In this document: piece by piece, positions 8,468 through 17,556 of the stretch | Numbering within the stretch: the first letter of the stretch is position 1 | Layout: each line of letters begins with the position of its first letter | NCBI GenBank assembly: GCA_903852495.1 | Contig: CAINRC010000065.1 | Span: 1 to 64,000, forward strand | DNA length: 64,000 bases | From: an uncultured Geobacteraceae bacterium | GTDB taxonomy: Bacteria > Desulfobacterota > Desulfuromonadia > Geobacterales > Pseudopelobacteraceae | Reading direction: 5' to 3' | The notes under the pieces: model-generated | Told to the model about the DNA's origin: nothing | Seen by the model: only the letters and a program-made list of their open reading frames with translations | Database searches by the model: none | Program-made: the position numbers and the translations under genes

Positions 8468-9259
8468 ATGAGCAGACTTGCGACACGCTTCAAAATGCTG
8501 CACGAAAATAATGCCAAAGCACTGGTGACGTTCATCACCGCCGGTGACCCGAACCTGACCGCAACCGAGGAGGCCATCCATCTGCTGGAGGCTGCCGGAG
8601 CAGACGTCATCGAGCTTGGCGTTCCCTTTTCCGACCCCATGGCAGACGGGCCGACGATCCAGCTTTCCTCGGAACGGGCCCTTGCTTCCGGAACAACGCT
8701 CCGCGGTATTCTGGATGTTGTGAAGAAAACCCGCGTCAGCTCCCAAATTCCGATTATCCTCATGGGGTACCTTAACCCGATCCACGCCTACGGATACGAA
8801 AACTTCTGCCGTGACGCGGTCGATGCCGGTGTGGATGGTGTTCTGCTGGTAGATATGCCGCCGGAGGAGTCCCGGGAGCTGACCGTTCCGGCACGGCGCC
8901 ACGGCCTGGATGTGATTTTTCTGCTCACACCGACCTCGGATGCCGCGCGCATGGCGACCGTAAACCGTATTGGCAGCGGTTTCGTATATTATGTTACCGT
9001 TACCGGTGTGACCGGCGCCAGAGCGTCTGTTTCCGTCACCCTGGCAGATGAACTGGCACGGGTGAAGCGGGCGATTTCGCTCCCGGTTATGGCCGGCTTT
9101 GGTATTTCCACCCCCTCCCAGGCCGCCGAGGTAGCGGGGCTGGCAGACGGCGTCGTCGTCGGCAGCGCCATCGTCAAACTGTTTGAGCAGTACCACGGAG
9201 AAGAGTTGCAACAGCAGTTGCGCCGTTATGTCACGCAGCTGAAAGATGCCCTCCGCTAG
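8468..9259 (+). CDS. trpA: Tryptophan synthase alpha subunit
   Basis: 263 residues from the ATG at 8468. The catalytic residues are Glu49 in VIELG and Asp60 in SDPMADG, and the barrel motifs [10 protein letters not shown] and GFGIS are intact. The enzyme releases indole from indole-3-glycerol phosphate and passes it to TrpB. An earlier in-frame ATG at 8444 overlaps the chemoreceptor stop. I prefer 8468 because homologues begin MSR and a GGAG lies upstream. trpB is not in the window, so the gene is detached from the rest of the trp pathway here and heads an accD-folC-lptD run. Confidence 0.93.
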   Translation: MSRLATRFKMLHENNAKALVTFITAGDPNLTATEEAIHLLEAAGADVIELGVPFSDPMADGPTIQLSSERALASGTTLRGILDVVKKTRVSSQIPIILMGYLNPIHAYGYENFCRDAVDAGVDGVLLVDMPPEESRELTVPARRHGLDVIFLLTPTSDAARMATVNRIGSGFVYYVTVTGVTGARASVSVTLADELARVKRAISLPVMAGFGISTPSQAAEVAGLADGVVVGSAIVKLFEQYHGEELQQQLRRYVTQLKDALR

Positions 9260-9373
9260 CCAGTTTCCGTCCGGAGTTTCCGGATGGATGCTTGACAGTG
9301 AAGCTTGATTCTGCTACCAAGCAATTTTATTTGTACTTAACTATTTTAGGATCACGAAAACGCGAGGTTACCC

Positions 9374-10228
9374 ATGAGTTGGTTTACCAAGGAAAGAGTC
9401 GGCATAGAAAAATCGGGCGGCAACAAAGTCACGTTCCCTGACGGTATGTGGATCAAATGTCCCGGCTGCTCGGAAACGTTATTAAGCAAGGACATTGAAG
9501 CCAACCTGCAGGTCTGTCCCAAATGCGGCCACCACTACCGCATTTCCGCACGCAAGCGCCTTGAAGCGCTGCTTGATGGCGGAGTCTGGCAGGAATATGA
9601 CGCCGATGTAACCTCGGTGGACTTCCTCCAGTTCAAGGACGCCAAAAGCTACCAGGAGCGCATCGACACGGCGCTCGCCAAGGGTGGCTCAAAGGATGCG
9701 GTAATCTGTGTTGAAGGGGCTATTGAAGATCTCCCGGTACAGGTTTCCTGCTTTGACTTTTCCTTCATGGGGGGGAGCATGGGGAGCGTCGTCGGCGAAA
9801 AGATCACCCGCTCCATCGAGCGCGGCCTGGAGAAGTGTCAGCCGGTGATTATCATCTCCGCTTCCGGCGGGGCCCGCATGCAGGAAAGCATTCTTTCCCT
9901 GATGCAGATGGCTAAAACGTCTGCCGCCCTGGCGAAACTTAAAAGAGCGGGAATCCCGTTCGTGTCGCTGCTCACCGACCCGACAACCGGCGGCGTTACC
10001 GCCAGTTTTGCCATGCTGGGCGATGTCAATATTGCCGAACCGAAAGCGCTGATCGGCTTTGCCGGCCCGCGTGTTATTGAACAGACGATCCGCCAGAAAC
10101 TTCCGGAAGGATTTCAGCGGGCGGAATATCTGCTGGACCACGGTATGATCGATGCGATCGTACCCCGTACCGAAATGCGCGCAACACTCGCCTCAATATT
10201 GAAGATGCTGCACCGTCCTGCTGCCTGA
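9374..10228 (+). CDS. accD: Acetyl-CoA carboxylase carboxyltransferase beta subunit
   Basis: 284 residues. An N-terminal zinc ribbon has Cys29, Cys32, Cys48 and Cys51. The crotonase-like carboxyltransferase core follows, with GGSMGSVVGEKI and the oxyanion-hole region SASGGARMQES. It pairs with AccA to move carboxyl from biotin to acetyl-CoA, the first step of fatty acid synthesis. A candidate -35 TTGACA lies at 9292-9297 with a poor -10, so the gene may have its own promoter or be read from trpA. folC starts one base after the stop. Confidence 0.96.
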   Translation: MSWFTKERVGIEKSGGNKVTFPDGMWIKCPGCSETLLSKDIEANLQVCPKCGHHYRISARKRLEALLDGGVWQEYDADVTSVDFLQFKDAKSYQERIDTALAKGGSKDAVICVEGAIEDLPVQVSCFDFSFMGGSMGSVVGEKITRSIERGLEKCQPVIIISASGGARMQESILSLMQMAKTSAALAKLKRAGIPFVSLLTDPTTGGVTASFAMLGDVNIAEPKALIGFAGPRVIEQTIRQKLPEGFQRAEYLLDHGMIDAIVPRTEMRATLASILKMLHRPAA

Positions 10229-10229
10229 T

Positions 10230-11507
10230 ATGCCTCTGGAAGCTGTGCTGGAAAAGCTTTACGCCCGTCGACGCTTTGGCATACGGCCAGGCGTCGACCG
10301 GGTCGGCGAGCTGCTCAAGCGCCTGGGCCATCCCGAAAAGCAGTTCCGCACCATCCATGTCGTCGGCACAAACGGTAAAGGCTCCTCATCGGCCTTTCTT
10401 TCCTCCATCCTCCTCACCGCAGGGTATACGGTCGGCCAGTTCAGTTCCCCCCATCTGGTGCGCTTCACCGAACGATTCAGAATAAACGGCACGGAATTTC
10501 CGGCTGATAAACTGGCGGTCTGTCTGGATACCGTACTGAAGGCCGCTCCGGAAGAAGCGACCTTTTTCGAGATTACGACCGCTCTGGCAGCCTATGTTTT
10601 CAGCACGGAGCGTGTTGCTCTGGCTGTCATGGAAGCCGGCATGGGGGGACGCTCCGATGCGACGGCCGCTTTTGACGGCGAGCTGACCATAGTCACCCCC
10701 ATTGCCCTTGACCACACCCGGTACCTCGGTGCGACGGTCAGGGAGATTGCCGAAGAAAAAACCGGAATCATCAAACCGGGGACCCCGGTCATCAGCGCCG
10801 TGCAGTCTGATGCGGTGCAACTGGTCATTGAAGAGGTTTGTCGTGCCGGTAACTGCCCCCTGAGTACTTTCGGCAGTGACTTTTCTGCCGCCTGGAACCG
10901 GGACGGCGGTCTCGATTACCGGGGAATGAATCACACGCTGACCGGTCTTCTTCCCGGCATAACCGGGCGCTATCAATCGGGTAACGCGGCGGTCGCTCTG
11001 GCAGCGGCCGAGAAACTTGCCGCCGGCGGCTTGATCATCCCCCCCACAGCGCTCAGGGAAGGCATCGCCGGGGCACGCTGGCCGGGACGGATGGAACTGG
11101 TGCCCGGTTCCCCACCGCTGCTGCTGGACGGGGCGCATAACCCCGCCGGCGCAGCTGCACTGGCAGAAGCGTTGCAGGAATATTCATATTCACGGCTGCT
11201 GCTGGTAACCGGCGTCTGCGACGACAAGGATATCGACCTGATCTATGCCCCCCTGGTGCCGTTGGCAGACGCCATCTACACCGTGACTCCCGCCGTTGAG
11301 CGGGCCGTGACAGCCGGTGATCTTTCGCATTTTTTCCAGACGCAGGGGGTTGCATCACACCCATGCGGTTCCGTAGCGGAAGGGATCTCCCAGGCCCGCA
11401 GCAACGCGGCTGATGGGGATCTTATCCTGGTGTGCGGTTCACTCTTTGTTGTTGGTGAAGTCAAGGCATGGCTTGAACAGACTAATTATACCGGAATCAG
11501 GGGCTGA
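10230..11507 (+). CDS. folC: Dihydrofolate synthase / folylpolyglutamate synthase
   Basis: 425 residues, a Mur-ligase-type ATPase. The P-loop VGTNGKGSSS is at 45-54, and the folate-loop and metal sites are in SPHLVRFTERFRING and MEAGMGGRSDAT. The C-terminal domain has the motif LLDGAHNPAGA. It adds glutamate to dihydropteroate and extends polyglutamate tails in the cytoplasm. It begins directly after accD and ends eight bases before lptD, so the three are co-transcribed. Confidence 0.95.
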   Translation: MPLEAVLEKLYARRRFGIRPGVDRVGELLKRLGHPEKQFRTIHVVGTNGKGSSSAFLSSILLTAGYTVGQFSSPHLVRFTERFRINGTEFPADKLAVCLDTVLKAAPEEATFFEITTALAAYVFSTERVALAVMEAGMGGRSDATAAFDGELTIVTPIALDHTRYLGATVREIAEEKTGIIKPGTPVISAVQSDAVQLVIEEVCRAGNCPLSTFGSDFSAAWNRDGGLDYRGMNHTLTGLLPGITGRYQSGNAAVALAAAEKLAAGGLIIPPTALREGIAGARWPGRMELVPGSPPLLLDGAHNPAGAAALAEALQEYSYSRLLLVTGVCDDKDIDLIYAPLVPLADAIYTVTPAVERAVTAGDLSHFFQTQGVASHPCGSVAEGISQARSNAADGDLILVCGSLFVVGEVKAWLEQTNYTGIRG

Positions 11508-11515
11508 CCCTTTCA

Positions 11516-13567
11516 ATGACACGTTTCCATTATTTCATCATCTGCTGCATCCTCTGCTGCGGTCTGCCATCCGGCGCCGGAGCCGCCCCCCCGTTCGCCG
11601 TTGCCGACGAAAACATCCATATCAATGCCGACCGCATGAGCCAGAAAAGTTCTGATGGCGTCTATACCGCAGAAGGCAATGTGGTAGTACTCTGGAAAGG
11701 GGTGACTCTGACCGCCGACCGGGTCAAATACGCGACAGAGTCGCACATGCTCCATGCCGCCGGTGCGGTGACCCTGACAAAAGAGGGGAGCGTCCTGAAA
11801 GGCGAGACCCTTTCCCTGGACATGGAAACCGGCAGGACTGAAATGGACACCACACTGCTTACGCTCCCGGAGTCCGGCATGACCGTCTCCGCCGGGAAAC
11901 TGGTCAGGGTCAGTGAAAACGAATTCAGCGCCACAACCACGGAGTTGACATCCTGCACCTTGCCGGATCCAAGCTGGAAATTCGGCGTAGAAGACTTAAA
12001 AGTCAACCTGCTCGGTTATGCCACCGGGCGGCACGTCATCTTCTATATCAACAACACTCCGGTGCTCTATCTCCCCTGGATCGCGTTTCCCGTGGTGACG
12101 GAAAAACGCTCCGGACTCCTGTTTCCCCGCGTTGGTTACTCGAACAGCAAGGGAGCACAGCTGGATATTCCGGTGTACTGGGTGATCTCCCCCAGTCAGG
12201 ATCTCCAGCTGGATCTGGACATCATGACACGGCGCGGCGTCGGAACCGGCGGTGACTACCGCTACATCCGCAGCCGCAACAGCGAAGGGCACATCGGGGC
12301 CTACTCCATCTACGATCAGGTGGAAAACCGGTGGCGCTGGCAGCTGTCCCAGGAACACAAGGAAATTATTGCGCCGGACGCAAACCTGCGCATGGCTGTC
12401 ACCGCCGCCAGTGACCGGAGTTTTTTCAAAGATTTCGGCGAAAAAATCGGTGAGTACAACCGCCAGTCCAGCGACATAACCGTCAACGCCCTGAAAACCT
12501 GGGATAATTATGCGGTGAACGCCTACCTCCGGCGGACCGAAGACCTGTATGCCACCGATAACCGGGCCACGGTTCAGACGCTCCCGTCACTCGGCGTGGC
12601 AGCGGTGCGTAACGCCATCTTCTCTACTCCGCTCTACTTTGACCTGGACAGCAGTGCTGAAAACCTTAGTCGCGATGCCGCCCCCAGCGGCCAGCGACTC
12701 TATCTCTTTCCCCGGGTCACCCTGCTCCCGTTCCGGAACAATTTTGTTCAGACGACCCTGTATGCCGGGGCACATATCAGGGGGTATGCCACCGACAGGC
12801 GGGACAACAGCGTCACCCATGCCAGTGACGGCGACCTCATCCCGGAAGCGGGCGTACGGTTATCGACCTCGCTGGCCCGCATCTACGACATACCAACCCT
12901 GACGATCAAAAAGATCAGGCACGAAATCATCCCGGAACTGCGCTACGGCTTTGTACCGGACCGGGATCAGGGGCGGCTGCCGTCCTACGACTATACGGAT
13001 CGCATTATCCGGCGCAACATGGTTTCTCTCTCGGTCACCAGTCTGATGAACGGCAAATTCATCTCGGGGGAAACAACTGAATATCGAGACATCTCCCGCA
13101 TCAAGCTGAGTACGGATTATGCCATCGAAGGGGGACGGCGGGATCTGTTGACGCTGGTGGACAGTCAGCGCCCCTGGAGCGATCTGATACTGGAGTCGGA
13201 TACCTGGCTGACCAAACAGACAAAGATGACATTTGATGCGCGCTACAACCCCTATGAGCACCGCCTGTCAACAGCCGTGGTTGGGATAGAAGCTGACGAC
13301 CGCCAGGGGAACTCCATCGGTGCCGGTTACCAGATGGCCCGCAACCAGGTGGAATATCTGGAAGGGCGCTTCTCGACCAAACTGATTAAACCGCTTGCTC
13401 TTTCCTATACCGCCCGCTACTCGTTTGACAACAGCACCTTCCTCGAATCGGTGTATGCCGCCGAATACCGCCACCAGTGCTGGAGCGTAAACCTCGCCGT
13501 TCACCAGCGCCCCGGCAATCAGTCCTACACAGTGAATTTCAATCTGGCCGGTTTGGGCAGTAAATAA
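11516..13567 (+). CDS. lptD: LPS assembly outer-membrane protein LptD
   Basis: 683 residues. A Cys-rich signal peptide (about 1-23) is followed by an OstA/LptA-like beta-jellyroll domain (about 30-140) and then a large beta-barrel domain rich in alternating aromatic strands. A conserved Cys near residue 147 (SCTLPDPSWKF) and one near 654 (HQCWSV) could form the interdomain disulfide. E. coli LptD uses two such bonds, so this shorter form probably has one. LptD with LptE inserts lipopolysaccharide into the outer leaflet. lptE is not nearby. Confidence 0.93.
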   Translation: MTRFHYFIICCILCCGLPSGAGAAPPFAVADENIHINADRMSQKSSDGVYTAEGNVVVLWKGVTLTADRVKYATESHMLHAAGAVTLTKEGSVLKGETLSLDMETGRTEMDTTLLTLPESGMTVSAGKLVRVSENEFSATTTELTSCTLPDPSWKFGVEDLKVNLLGYATGRHVIFYINNTPVLYLPWIAFPVVTEKRSGLLFPRVGYSNSKGAQLDIPVYWVISPSQDLQLDLDIMTRRGVGTGGDYRYIRSRNSEGHIGAYSIYDQVENRWRWQLSQEHKEIIAPDANLRMAVTAASDRSFFKDFGEKIGEYNRQSSDITVNALKTWDNYAVNAYLRRTEDLYATDNRATVQTLPSLGVAAVRNAIFSTPLYFDLDSSAENLSRDAAPSGQRLYLFPRVTLLPFRNNFVQTTLYAGAHIRGYATDRRDNSVTHASDGDLIPEAGVRLSTSLARIYDIPTLTIKKIRHEIIPELRYGFVPDRDQGRLPSYDYTDRIIRRNMVSLSVTSLMNGKFISGETTEYRDISRIKLSTDYAIEGGRRDLLTLVDSQRPWSDLILESDTWLTKQTKMTFDARYNPYEHRLSTAVVGIEADDRQGNSIGAGYQMARNQVEYLEGRFSTKLIKPLALSYTARYSFDNSTFLESVYAAEYRHQCWSVNLAVHQRPGNQSYTVNFNLAGLGSK

Positions 13568-13580
13568 ACCGGGGGCAGAC

Positions 13581-14714
13581 ATGTTCAGCCGACTCTACAT
13601 TCACGTGCCGTTCTGCGTGCAGAAATGCCACTACTGCGCTTTTGTCTCCGCCAGTCCCAAAGTCGGCGAGCTTGCGGAGTATCCGGCGCTTCTCCTGCGG
13701 GAACTGCAGCTCCAGCCCCCCGCCAGCGGACCGCTCGCATCGATCTATTTCGGCGGCGGCACCCCGTCGCTGCTGCAGCCGGAGCAGGTTGCCGGTCTCC
13801 TTGCAGGAATAGCCGCCCGTACCGGCATCCGGGACGATGCGGAGATTACCCTGGAAGCGAACCCGGGGACCGTAACCCAGGAGTCCCTGGCTGCGTTTCG
13901 CGCAGCCGGTATCAAGCGGATCTCCCTGGGAATCCAGTCTTTTGATGACCGGTATCTGGTTCAGTTGGGGCGGGTTCATACGGCGGCGGAGGCCCGGCAG
14001 GCCTTTCAGAATGCCCGCGCCGCCCGGTTTGACAACATCAGCATCGACCTGATCCACGCCCTGCCGGGACAGAGCCTCGACCAATGGCGTGCCGAACTGC
14101 TCCAGGCGATCAACCTTTCCCCCGAACATATTTCCATTTACGGCCTGACCGTTGAAGAGGGCACCCCTTTTGCCCGCACGTACCCTGCCGACAGCCCGCT
14201 CCTGGCCGATGAGGATCGTGGGGCGGATATGTTTGAACTGGCGGATGAACTGCTGACGGCAGCCGGTTTTGACCACTACGAAATAGCCAACTATGCCAGG
14301 TCCGGCAGCCGCTCCCGCCATAACTGCGGCTATTGGCAACGGGACGGCTACCTGGGGCTGGGGGTTGCGGCCCACACCTTTTTTCGGGATCGGTATGGCG
14401 TTCGTTTCAGCAACCCCGCCACTCTGGATGAGTACCGCAGTATGGTGGCATCCGGCGTTCTGGTACGGCGTGGAGAGCAGCGGCTGGCAGAAAATGACGC
14501 CATGGCGGAATATATGTATCTGGGGTTGCGGCTGGCGGAGGGGATCAACCCGGACTGTTTTGCACGGGAGTTCGGCCGGTCACTGGAATCAGTATATGGT
14601 GCGGCTATTGAAGAACTCTCCCGCTTCGGGCTTCTCACCGTCAACGGCCAGACCCTTAGCCTGACTCTGCGAGGGATGCTGCTTTCAAACCAGGTGTTCG
14701 CCCGTTTTATCTAA
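13581..14714 (+). CDS. hemW: HemW-like radical SAM protein (haem chaperone)
   Basis: 377 residues. The radical SAM cluster motif is Cys12-x3-Cys16-x2-Cys19 in HVPFCVQKCHYCAF. YFGGGTPSLL and the C-terminal HemN-like domain (NCGYWQRDGYLGLGVAAH, EYMYLGLRL) follow. HemW proteins bind haem and are not true coproporphyrinogen oxidases; the fourth cysteine typical of HemN is absent. The gene lies 13 bases after lptD. The 14-bp repeat array starts 17 bases past its stop. Confidence 0.92.
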   Translation: MFSRLYIHVPFCVQKCHYCAFVSASPKVGELAEYPALLLRELQLQPPASGPLASIYFGGGTPSLLQPEQVAGLLAGIAARTGIRDDAEITLEANPGTVTQESLAAFRAAGIKRISLGIQSFDDRYLVQLGRVHTAAEARQAFQNARAARFDNISIDLIHALPGQSLDQWRAELLQAINLSPEHISIYGLTVEEGTPFARTYPADSPLLADEDRGADMFELADELLTAAGFDHYEIANYARSGSRSRHNCGYWQRDGYLGLGVAAHTFFRDRYGVRFSNPATLDEYRSMVASGVLVRRGEQRLAENDAMAEYMYLGLRLAEGINPDCFAREFGRSLESVYGAAIEELSRFGLLTVNGQTLSLTLRGMLLSNQVFARFI

Positions 14715-14730
14715 ACACATCCTTCATTTT

Positions 14731-14920
14731 AGAACCGATGAGCTAGAACCGATGAGTTAGAACCGATGAGTTAGAACCGATGAGTTAGAACCGATGAGTT
14801 AGAACCGATGAGTTAGAACCGATGAGTTAGAACCGATGAGTTAGAACCGATGAGTTAGAACCGATGAGCTAGAACCGATGAGTTAGAACCGATGAGCTAG
14901 AACCGATGAGTTAGAACCGA
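14731..14920. repeat. Tandem array of a 14-bp unit (13 full copies plus 8 bases)
   Basis: The unit AGAACCGATGAGTT is repeated in perfect phase from 14731 to 14912, with a final partial AGAACCGA to 14920. Three units carry GAGCT instead of GAGTT (the 1st, 11th and 12th). There is no coding frame of note and there are no spacers, so it is not a CRISPR. It sits between hemW and the cytochrome c promoter. Confidence 0.95.
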
Positions 14921-14989
14921 CCTCATCCCTCATCCCTCATCCCTCATCCCTCATCCCTCATCCTCAACCCTCATCCCTCATCCCTCATC
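14921..14989. repeat. Tandem array of a 7-bp unit complementary to the neighbouring 14-bp array
   Basis: Nine CCTCATC units run from 14921 to 14989, with one 6-base degenerate unit (CTCAAC, 14963-14968) after the sixth. It abuts the 14-bp array directly. The core CTCATC is the exact reverse complement of GATGAG, present once in each 14-bp unit, and the period is exactly half. Together the arrays can form a long interrupted hairpin. The rest of the gap, 14990-15102, holds a C-rich stretch and the cytochrome promoter. Confidence 0.92.
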
Positions 14990-15009
14990 ACCCCTCACCC
15001 CTTCTCCTC

Positions 15010-15038
15010 TTGTCACTATGCTCCCGGAATGGTATTGT
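15010..15038 (+). promoter_or_regulatory. Candidate promoter for the cytochrome c gene
   Basis: TTGTCA (15010-15015), 17-base spacer, TATTGT (15033-15038). The start codon is about 65 bases downstream. Confidence 0.45.
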
Positions 15039-15102
15039 ACGCACACGCTTCACCACCCTCGCACAATGTGCAGGTAACTAACTGTAACAAAAGGAGAACA
15101 TT

Positions 15103-15396
15103 TTGAAACTACACACTACTCTGCTCACAACTGTAATAGCGGTCTCCCTGTTTTCAGCTGCAGCTTTTGCTGCCGACGCTGGTGAGGCAATTTTCAAGGC
15201 AAAATGCGCAGCCTGTCACCCGGGTGGCGGAAATATCATGAATAAAAAAGCCACCATCAAGGGGATGAAGGATTCCAAAAAAATTATCGCCCAGGTACGC
15301 AAAGGGGGCGGCGGAATGCCTGCTTTTGACGGCAAGGCGATTTCCGATGCCGATGCAAAAGTTCTGGCTGACTACATTATAAAAACGTTCAAGTAA
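15103..15396 (+). CDS. Small periplasmic monohaem c-type cytochrome (c6/c553-like)
   Basis: 97 residues starting with TTG at 15103 behind AAGGAG at ideal spacing. A signal peptide (cleavage after AFA, about residue 23) is followed by one haem site CAACH (35-39) and a likely Met72 axial ligand in GGGMPAF. The order haem motif, GGGMPAF loop and C-terminal helix ADYIIKTFK is that of cytochrome c6/c553. It carries single electrons in the periplasm. The partner is unknown. It precedes the cobalamin genes by 38 bases. Confidence 0.92.
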   Translation: MKLHTTLLTTVIAVSLFSAAAFAADAGEAIFKAKCAACHPGGGNIMNKKATIKGMKDSKKIIAQVRKGGGGMPAFDGKAISDADAKVLADYIIKTFK

Positions 15397-15434
15397 TACA
15401 CCCCAAAACGCGCTGAAAGGCTGACATAACACCC

Positions 15435-15818
15435 ATGAAAACAGCAATTTTGATGATGGCCCACGGCAGTCGCATTGCCGAGGCAAATAACGCCGCACGA
15501 GACGTGGCGGTGATGGTACGGGAGATGACCGGCTTCGAAATCGTCGAGGTTGCGTTCCGTGAGCTTCATGAGCCGGATATCCAGCAGGGGATTGACACCT
15601 GCGTTGCCCGGGGCGCGGAGCGGATTCTGCTGATGCCCTATTTCCTATTCATGGGTGCCCATGTCCAGCACGATCTACCGGAAGAGATCGCTGAAGCGCA
15701 CAAACGACATCCCGCCCTTGTCATGGAGATGGGGGGGCACCTGGGTGCGCACCGCAAACTGGCGGAGATCGAGGCGGAGCGGATTGGCGAGGCACTGGAA
15801 AGGCTCGGGTGGCGCTGA
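15435..15818 (+). CDS. cbiX: Sirohydrochlorin cobaltochelatase, short CbiX type
   Basis: 127 residues, the length of the single-domain chelatase that works as a homodimer. The metal-insertion histidines are His10 (MMAHGSR) and His76 (GAHVQHD). It inserts cobalt into sirohydrochlorin at the start of the anaerobic cobalamin pathway. The stop TGA overlaps the ATG of cbiC by one base. It heads cbiX-cbiC-cbiD. The rest of the pathway is not in this window apart from cobO and cbiM. Confidence 0.92.
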   Translation: MKTAILMMAHGSRIAEANNAARDVAVMVREMTGFEIVEVAFRELHEPDIQQGIDTCVARGAERILLMPYFLFMGAHVQHDLPEEIAEAHKRHPALVMEMGGHLGAHRKLAEIEAERIGEALERLGWR

Positions 15819-16453
15819 TGGATTCACTCGGTATGAAACCTGAAGAGATTGAAACGGAGTCGTTCCGCATCATCGACCTTGAGGCGGGCGACCACGGTTG
15901 GCCCCGGGCGGAATGGCAGATTGTGCGCCGCGCCATCCACACCAGCGCCGACTTTGAATATGCCCGGTCCATGGTGCTTTCCGAGGACGTGATTGACTAT
16001 GCGGTGGCGGCGCTTAAAAGCGGCGCCGGCATCGTTACCGACACCAACATGGCGCTTTCCGGGATCAGTAAACCCCGGCTGGCCGATTTTGGCTGCCCGC
16101 TTTCCTGTCATGTCGCTGACCCGGACGTGGCCGGGCAGGCAAAAGCCGGGGGGATCACCCGCTCCATCGCCGCCATGCGCAAAGCGGTTGCCGATCCCGC
16201 CAATCGCATCTTCGTGATCGGCAACGCTCCAACCGCCCTGTTTGAACTGCTCCGGCTTATTGAGAAAGGTGCCGCCAAACCGGCACTTATTATCGGTCTT
16301 CCGGTCGGGTTTGTCGGCGCGGAAGAGAGCAAAAACGCCCTTGCTTCCGGCAACCACGATATCCCGTTCATAACCAACATCGGGCGCAAGGGGGGGTCCA
16401 ACGTGGCCGCCGCAGTGGTAAACGCGCTGGCTATACTGGCGTCTGCACCGTGA
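15818..16453 (+). CDS. cbiC: Cobalt-precorrin-8 methylmutase
   Basis: 211 residues from the ATG at 15818 (a second candidate is the Met at 15833, where many homologues begin MKPEEIE). The catalytic histidine is His41 in RAIHTSADFEYA, which moves the C11 methyl to C12 to give cobyrinic acid. TDTNMALSGI and GNAPTALFELL are family motifs. It overlaps cbiD by four bases. Confidence 0.94.
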   Translation: MDSLGMKPEEIETESFRIIDLEAGDHGWPRAEWQIVRRAIHTSADFEYARSMVLSEDVIDYAVAALKSGAGIVTDTNMALSGISKPRLADFGCPLSCHVADPDVAGQAKAGGITRSIAAMRKAVADPANRIFVIGNAPTALFELLRLIEKGAAKPALIIGLPVGFVGAEESKNALASGNHDIPFITNIGRKGGSNVAAAVVNALAILASAP

Positions 16454-17556
16454 TGAAAAAAGAGCTCCGCTCAGGATACACAACCGGAGCTTGCGCGGCG
16501 GCGGCGGCAAAGGGTGCGGCATGGATGCTGGCCGGGCAGAAACTGACTGATCAGGTTTCCATTCTGCTTCCCGGCGGTGCCAGCGCAACATTTTTGCTCC
16601 ACGGCCAGACGTTCGCGGGAGAGTCGGCATCCTGCTATGTGATCAAGGATGCCGGTGATGACCCGGATATTACCAACGGTGCTGAGGTGCATGCACTGGT
16701 TTCGGGAAATCCCCCCCAGCCCCCCTTTCGTAAAGGGGGGGGTGTCATCACTGGCGAGGGGGTCGGTGTTGTTATCGAAGGGGGCGTCGGCATCGGCAGG
16801 GTTACCAAACCGGGCCTGGCAATTCCTCCGGGTGAATGGGCCATTAACCCGGTGCCGCTCAGGATGATCGAGCAGGTGGTCAGGGACGTTCTGACAGAAT
16901 TCACCATCAAAAATTCAACATTCAAAATTACCATCTCCATCCCCGACGGCGAAGAACGCGCCAAAAAAACCCTCAACGCCCGTCTCGGCATTATCGGCGG
17001 GTTGTCTATCCTCGGCACCACCGGCATCGTCCGCCCCATTTCAGCTAAAGCATGGACTGATACCATCGACTCCGCCCTGGATGTTGCCAAAGCCTGCGGC
17101 TGCCGCACGGTGGTGCTCTCCACCGGCAGGACAAGCGAACTGGCGGCACAGCGGCATCTCCCCCAACTCCCCGAAGAGGCCTGCATCATGATGGGTGACC
17201 ATATCGCTTACGCCCTGCGGGCCTGTGCCGTGCGCGGCTTCATGGAGCCGATCATCGCCTGCCAGTTTGCCAAGCTGCTCAAAATCGCCTGCGGCCATGA
17301 AAACACCCATGCGGCGGCGTCCGAACTGGACCTTGCTACTCTCCACAGCTGGTGTGCGGCGGCAGGCTTCCCCCCCGAACTGTTGGCAATTATTTCCCGG
17401 GCCAATACCGCCCGTGAAATTGCCATAGCCACCTGTTTTGATGCGGCGCTTATGTCGCTTGTCAAGACACGGGCCATACAGAGTGCCGCCCAGCACGCAC
17501 CCGGCATCCGGGTGCAGCCGCTGCTCTGTGGTTACGACGGTACGGCCGTGGCATGA
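16450..17556 (+). CDS. cbiD: Cobalt-precorrin-5B (C1)-methyltransferase, with in-frame repeat insertions
   Basis: 368 residues. The conserved start RSGYTTGACAAAAAKGA and the motifs VIKDAGDDPDITNGAE, GRVTKPGLA and GGLSILGTTGIVRP mark CbiD. After NGAEVHALV comes NPPQPPFRKGGG (about residues 88-99), encoded by a C/G palindrome. TEFTIKNSTFKITI (about 149-162) is encoded by an AT-rich dispersed repeat. Both keep the frame open and fall in variable loops, so the enzyme is probably functional. It overlaps cbiC and the M23 peptidase gene by four bases each. Confidence 0.93.
   Translation: MMKKELRSGYTTGACAAAAAKGAAWMLAGQKLTDQVSILLPGGASATFLLHGQTFAGESASCYVIKDAGDDPDITNGAEVHALVSGNPPQPPFRKGGGVITGEGVGVVIEGGVGIGRVTKPGLAIPPGEWAINPVPLRMIEQVVRDVLTEFTIKNSTFKITISIPDGEERAKKTLNARLGIIGGLSILGTTGIVRPISAKAWTDTIDSALDVAKACGCRTVVLSTGRTSELAAQRHLPQLPEEACIMMGDHIAYALRACAVRGFMEPIIACQFAKLLKIACGHENTHAAASELDLATLHSWCAAAGFPPELLAIISRANTAREIAIATCFDAALMSLVKTRAIQSAAQHAPGIRVQPLLCGYDGTAVA
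16711..16742. repeat. Palindromic repeat inserted in the cbiD coding region
   Basis: The perfect 9-bp arms CCCCCCTTT (16720-16728) and AAAGGGGGG (16732-16740) with loop CGT sit within a longer C/G run. It encodes the low-complexity peptide NPPQPPFRKGGG, known from my general experience as the translation of a dispersed palindrome in many bacterial genomes. A related C5/G4-cored palindrome lies at 32131-32148. Confidence 0.8.
16898..16932. repeat. AT-rich dispersed repeat copy inside cbiD
   Basis: This 35-base stretch matches 38170-38204, the right arm of the hdrC-hdrB spacer palindrome, at 30 of 35 positions on direct comparison. It encodes FTIKNSTFKIT within CbiD. Confidence 0.75.

Noticed and set aside
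8036-9211. A 391-codon minus-strand frame
   Set aside because: Antisense to the chemoreceptor end and trpA, both of which show clear family motifs. It has no SD or recognisable domain.
14731-14989. CRISPR array
   Set aside because: Units are contiguous with no spacers, far shorter than CRISPR repeats, and no cas gene is present.
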